DNA of 10,234 nt from Gemmatimonadaceae bacterium (GTDB lineage: Bacteria; Gemmatimonadota; Gemmatimonadetes; Gemmatimonadales; Gemmatimonadaceae), in the NCBI GenBank assembly GCA_013816695.1, contig JACDDZ010000046.1, forward strand, positions 1 to 10,234, given 5' to 3'. A program made the translations under genes and the position numbers. Within the stretch, counting starts at the first letter, position 1. Each line of letters starts with the position of its first letter. Shown in pieces: positions 7,521-10,234 of the stretch. The notes under the pieces were generated by a model. It had not been told where the DNA came from. It ran no database searches and worked only from the letters and a program-made list of their open reading frames with translations.

Positions 7521-8906
7521 TTACGCGGTGCCTGATTTGGCGAACTCGTCCCAGAGGCGGGCCATTGCGCGCATTCCAATCCGGTAGTTCTCCTCGCTGA
7601 TCCATTCGTCGGGCGCGTGCGCATTTTCTCCGGGCAAACCGAATCCAACCAGCAGGACGGGAGCGCCGAGTATGCTGGCAAAATGTCCGACGACCGGAAT
7701 CGAGCCGCCCTCGCCGACGATGACGGGTTCTTTGTCGAATGCAGTAGCCAGTGCTCGCCGCGCAGCATCGTAGATCGGACCCGAGAGCTCGGCTTTCCAG
7801 GGACTGCCGCCATGCAGGTGCTTGCAGTCAACCTTCACTCCCGCCGGTGCCACTTTGGCCACGTGCGCCTTCATCAGCTTCTCGATTTCGGCGGGCGTCT
7901 GATTCGGCACCAGCCGGCAACTCACTTTCGCCATCGCCTTTGACGGGAGTACCGTTTTCGCACCCTCACCTGTGTAGCCGCTCAGGAGGCCGTTCACTTC
8001 GCAGGTTGGACGGGTCCACAATTTTTCCAGCGTCGTGAATCCCTTTTCTCCTCCGAGTGCAGACGCTCCGGTTTCATGCAGGAAGGTGTTCTCATCGAAG
8101 GGCAGGTCTCGCATCTGCTCCCGGATCTTTGGCTCCCACTCCTCTACTGAGTCATAGAACCCGGGGATTGCCACATGGCCGTTTTCATCATGAAATGTCG
8201 CCAGGATTCTCGCGAGGCCCATCGCCGGATTGACGACTGCCCCGCCATAAACCCCCGAGTGAAGATCAACCGAAGGTCCAACAACGTTGATTTCGAAGTA
8301 CGCCAATCCGCGCAGTGACGAAAGAATGGATGGCTGGCCCGGAGCGAACATCGCCGAATCGGAGATCACGACGGCGTCGCACTTGAGCATCTCTTCGTGC
8401 TCGCGAATGAATCCTTCGAGGTGCTCGCTGCCAATTTCTTCCTCGCCTTCCGCGACTACGATGACATTTACCGGGAGCTTTCCGCGCACAGCCAGGTGTG
8501 CCTCGAGTGCCTTGACGTGGAGGTAGAGTTGACCCTTGTCGTCAACCGAGCCGCGCGCGTAGATCCGTCCATCGCGCACTGTCGGCTCGAACGCAGGAGA
8601 TGTCCAGAGATCGAGCGGCTCCGGCGGCTGGACGTCATAGTGTCCATAGATCAGCACTGTCGGTGCTCCCGGTGCGCCCCGCCACTCGCCCACCACAACT
8701 GGATGTCCCTTTGTCAAATGGACTTTCGACTTGAGTCCGATCTTTTCCATTGACTTGCAGAGCCAGTCGGCTGCCCGCGCTGTTTCCGCGTTGAGATCCG
8801 ATTTTGCGCTCACGCTTGGAATTCGCAGGAACTCAAAAAGCTCCTCTTCCATCCGCGCGTCATTTTTTTCGAAGAATGCGTCCAGTGACTGATCTGTGTT
8901 TGTCAT
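7521..8906 (-). CDS. M20-family metallodipeptidase (carnosinase-like)
   Basis: This 461-residue protein carries all the expected M20 di-zinc residues of the CNDP/DapE-like dipeptidases: GHYDVQP (H89, with D91 beside it), the bridging aspartate in ARGSVDDKG (D122), EGEEEIGS (general base E156, metal ligand E157), ISDS (D183) and GENAHAPDEW (H430). DLHSGVYGG (H216) marks the lid/dimerisation domain at about residues 200-330. There is no signal peptide, so it is a cytoplasmic dipeptide-hydrolysing enzyme. The length is normal and the gene looks intact. The frame is open upstream as far as 9128, but those 74 residues overlap crcB in another frame and match nothing in the family; the ATG at 8906 gives the usual N-terminus. 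No convincing Shine-Dalgarno precedes it, only an A-rich leader. It lies 59 nt after crcB. Confidence 0.93.
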   Translation of the reverse strand: MTNTDQSLDAFFEKNDARMEEELFEFLRIPSVSAKSDLNAETARAADWLCKSMEKIGLKSKVHLTKGHPVVVGEWRGAPGAPTVLIYGHYDVQPPEPLDLWTSPAFEPTVRDGRIYARGSVDDKGQLYLHVKALEAHLAVRGKLPVNVIVVAEGEEEIGSEHLEGFIREHEEMLKCDAVVISDSAMFAPGQPSILSSLRGLAYFEINVVGPSVDLHSGVYGGAVVNPAMGLARILATFHDENGHVAIPGFYDSVEEWEPKIREQMRDLPFDENTFLHETGASALGGEKGFTTLEKLWTRPTCEVNGLLSGYTGEGAKTVLPSKAMAKVSCRLVPNQTPAEIEKLMKAHVAKVAPAGVKVDCKHLHGGSPWKAELSGPIYDAARRALATAFDKEPVIVGEGGSIPVVGHFASILGAPVLLVGFGLPGENAHAPDEWISEENYRIGMRAMARLWDEFAKSGTA

Positions 8907-8965
8907 TTTGTCGGAATTGTTTGAATCGTCGAAGATGTGCAACCAGCAGGCCGGGTCGCCCATGG

Positions 8966-9340
8966 CTAGCGCAGGAACGTCCTTCCGGCGTTCATGCCGA
9001 CCCAGGTCGCAGCCAGGCACAGGCCTACGCTGAGCAGCACATATATAGTAGCGCGTCCCATCTCGCCGCCCAGCATCAGCCCGATTGTCTCGGCGCTGAA
9101 TGTCGAAAAAGTCGTGAACCCGCCGCAAAAGCCGACAACCATAAAGGCCCGTGCCGCCGGATGAGCCTGGTCATTCGTGAGCTTGTGAATCAGAATTCCG
9201 ACGATCAGGCAGCCGATCACGTTCACGGCCAGGGTGCCTACTGGAAACCCGCGCGCAGAAAACCGCTGCACCGCTCCGCCCAGCGCGTACCGCAGAACAC
9301 TCCCCAACGCGCCGCCAAGGGCGATCCAGAGTAGAGTCAT
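8966..9340 (-). CDS. crcB: Fluoride ion channel CrcB/FluC
   Basis: This 124-residue protein (125 if the GTG at 9343 is used) has four membrane segments and the FluC signatures. These are LGGALGSVLRY near the N-terminus, FPVGTLAVNVIG (with the pore asparagine) and GFCGGFTTFSTFSAE, whose phenylalanines line the fluoride path and whose backbone forms the central Na+ site. FluC works as an antiparallel dual-topology homodimer that exports fluoride. One gene is enough for such a homodimer, and no second copy is visible here. I prefer the ATG at 9340; a GTG lies directly in front of it and the only ribosome-site hint is AGG 2 nt upstream. I see no fluoride riboswitch in the leader. It is the first gene of the - strand run. 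Confidence 0.93.
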   Translation of the reverse strand: MTLLWIALGGALGSVLRYALGGAVQRFSARGFPVGTLAVNVIGCLIVGILIHKLTNDQAHPAARAFMVVGFCGGFTTFSTFSAETIGLMLGGEMGRATIYVLLSVGLCLAATWVGMNAGRTFLR

Positions 9341-9381
9341 CACCTGTGGAATTTAGGCATTTTTTCGGGGGGACGGTTGGT

Positions 9382-9522
9382 AAACTGAAACTAGGAGTAA
9401 ATGAGGGGGGAAGGAGCCAATGAGAAAAGCAAGAACGATGGGAACGACAGTTCACGGCTTGGGTTGTTCCCCCAAGTCTTCTCATTGACTCCTTCACCCT
9501 CATTTACTCCTAGTTTTGGTTT
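9382..9522. repeat. Large imperfect inverted repeat (copies B and C) between divergent genes
   Basis: Two copies of the repeat also seen at 3753-3783 face each other. Copy B (9388-9426, + strand) pairs with copy C (9479-9516, - strand) through 36 Watson-Crick pairs: 9388-9407 with 9497-9516, 9410-9416 with 9489-9495, and 9418-9426 with 9479-9487. The only breaks are a small internal bulge and one C-A mismatch. Outside these, 9382-9387 pairs with 9517-9522 with two G-U pairs in + strand RNA. In the centre, 9440-9448 pairs with 9463-9471 around a 14-nt loop. The whole could fold into a hairpin of about 140 nt. There is no T-tract and it lies between divergent starts, so it is not a terminator. 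Confidence 0.85.
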
Positions 9523-9551
9523 GTTTTCCCTGGCCCGAGTAGATTCCAGCA

Positions 9552-10234
9552 ATGCCGAACAGACTGTCCAAGGCTACAAGTCCATACCTGCTGCAGCACG
9601 CAGATAATCCGGTCGAGTGGTATGAATGGGGACCAGATGCTCTCGAGCGCGCAAAGGCAGAAGACAAGCCGATCCTGCTGAGCATTGGATACTCGGCCTG
9701 TCACTGGTGCCACGTGATGGCGCATGAGTCCTTCGAGGACGAAGCGACCGCGCGGGTGATGAATGAGAATTTCATCAACATAAAAGTCGATCGTGAGGAG
9801 CGGCCCGACCTGGACGCCATTTACATGCAGGCCGTTCAGGCAATGACCGGACATGGCGGCTGGCCGATGACGGTTTTTCTCACCCCCGAGGGTGAGCCGT
9901 TTTACGGAGGCACATACTATCCGCCTGAAGACCGGCACGGAATGCCTTCCTTTCGGAAGATTCTGGGCGGCGTCTCCGATGCGTACCTCCACAAGCGTGA
10001 AGGCGTAGCCACAACGGCAGCACAGCTCCGCGAGATTTACCGATCATCCATGGTTTCCGCGCGCAGCGCGGGAGTTTTGGATGCGCACGTGCTGGATCTC
10101 GCGTACAGGGCGCTCGCCCAGCAGTACGACATAAGGAATGGCGGATTCGGCGCTGCGCCGAAATTCCCTCCCACCATGTCCCTGGATTTTCTGCTGCGGT
10201 ACTGGAAGCGAACGGATACGCCCTATGCGCTCGA
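9552..10234 (+). CDS. Thioredoxin-domain (DUF255/YyaL/SSP411-like) protein, 3' end outside the window
   Basis: From the ATG at 9552, 227 codons are visible and the frame is still open at the window edge. The N-terminal thioredoxin-like domain of the YyaL/SSP411 family is unmistakable: [21 protein letters not shown] (residues 3-23), [18 protein letters not shown] with the CHWC redox-type motif (C50, C53), [10 protein letters not shown] (79-88) and GGWP with the likely cis-proline P105, then GGTYYPPE. The segment [11 protein letters not shown] (196-206) begins the second, alpha/alpha-barrel-like part related to glycoside-hydrolase-type folds. Full-length members have about 650-700 residues, so roughly one third is present. 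The biochemical role of the family is not settled. No clear Shine-Dalgarno is seen. The long inverted repeat ends about 30 nt before the start. Confidence 0.9.
   Translation, partial: MPNRLSKATSPYLLQHADNPVEWYEWGPDALERAKAEDKPILLSIGYSACHWCHVMAHESFEDEATARVMNENFINIKVDREERPDLDAIYMQAVQAMTGHGGWPMTVFLTPEGEPFYGGTYYPPEDRHGMPSFRKILGGVSDAYLHKREGVATTAAQLREIYRSSMVSARSAGVLDAHVLDLAYRALAQQYDIRNGGFGAAPKFPPTMSLDFLLRYWKRTDTPYAL

Noticed and set aside
6965..7831. Open - strand frame (288 codons) spanning parts of the DUF2306 and M20 genes
   Set aside because: It overlaps two convincing same-strand genes in another frame and its translation has no family resemblance.
8907..9128. N-terminal extension of the M20 peptidase by 74 residues
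   Set aside because: The extra residues come from the crcB region in another frame, are Arg/Asp-rich without homology to M20 enzymes, and the family N-terminus begins at the ATG at 8906.
9341..9400. Fluoride riboswitch upstream of crcB
   Set aside because: I looked on the - strand for the conserved G-rich pseudoknot pattern near the start and found none; the G runs there are not in the right arrangement.
9367..9410. Two runs of six G residues as phase-variable tracts
   Set aside because: They are short, lie outside coding sequence, and there is no sign of a reading frame or promoter spacing they would switch.
9171..9503. - strand frame starting inside the inverted repeat and running over crcB
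   Set aside because: Most of it overlaps crcB in another frame and the translation is low-complexity Pro/Ser sequence from the repeat; no support for a gene.
9382..9522. CRISPR array or Rho-independent terminator
   Set aside because: There are only two copies and they are inverted, not direct, with no spacer series; there is no T-tract and the position is between divergent starts.
9401..9607. + strand frame starting in the inverted repeat
   Set aside because: It overlaps the well-supported start of the DUF255 protein in another frame, and its sequence is just the two repeat arms translated.

Overview
The window is bacterial chromosomal DNA, moderately GC-rich by eye, with dense coding and no phage, plasmid, tRNA, rRNA or CRISPR sequence that I can see. 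A TamB-type envelope protein implies a diderm (outer-membrane) cell. That protein, the lipoprotein with lamin-tail and Ig-like domains, the DUF3006 protein and the YfiT-like DinB protein together suggest Gemmatimonadota or a neighbouring soil/sediment phylum. This assignment is an inference from gene style; no marker gene settles it.

Left half, + strand (1-5080). A very large TamB-family protein, cut by the left edge, is followed by a Nudix hydrolase (TTG start), a YfiT/DinB-type putative thiol transferase or metal hydrolase (GTG start) and a 94-residue DUF3006 protein. Gaps are short (44, 49 and 1 nt), so the last three, and perhaps all four, may be read together. A strong hairpin at 5084-5111 ends this run and also serves the convergent run from the right.

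Middle and right, - strand (9340 down to 5137). The order of transcription is a fluoride channel (crcB/fluC), an M20 dipeptidase, a DUF2306 membrane protein and a secreted lipoprotein joining a lamin-tail domain, a bacterial Ig-like domain and a ComEC-type metallo-beta-lactamase domain. Gaps are 59, 35 and 57 nt, which fits one transcription unit. The genes do not form an obvious pathway.

Right edge, + strand. A DUF255/YyaL-type thioredoxin-domain protein starts at 9552 and runs off the window. The 211-nt gap between it and crcB is the longest non-coding stretch in the window. It holds a large near-perfect inverted repeat built from two copies of a 33-36 bp sequence. A third, solo copy of the same sequence lies directly behind the tamB stop codon at 3753-3783. 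This dispersed, internally duplicated repeat is the least explained structure here. The second point of interest is the lamin-tail/Ig/ComEC-like lipoprotein facing a DUF3006 gene, because DUF3006 genes elsewhere often neighbour ComEC-like metallo-beta-lactamase genes.
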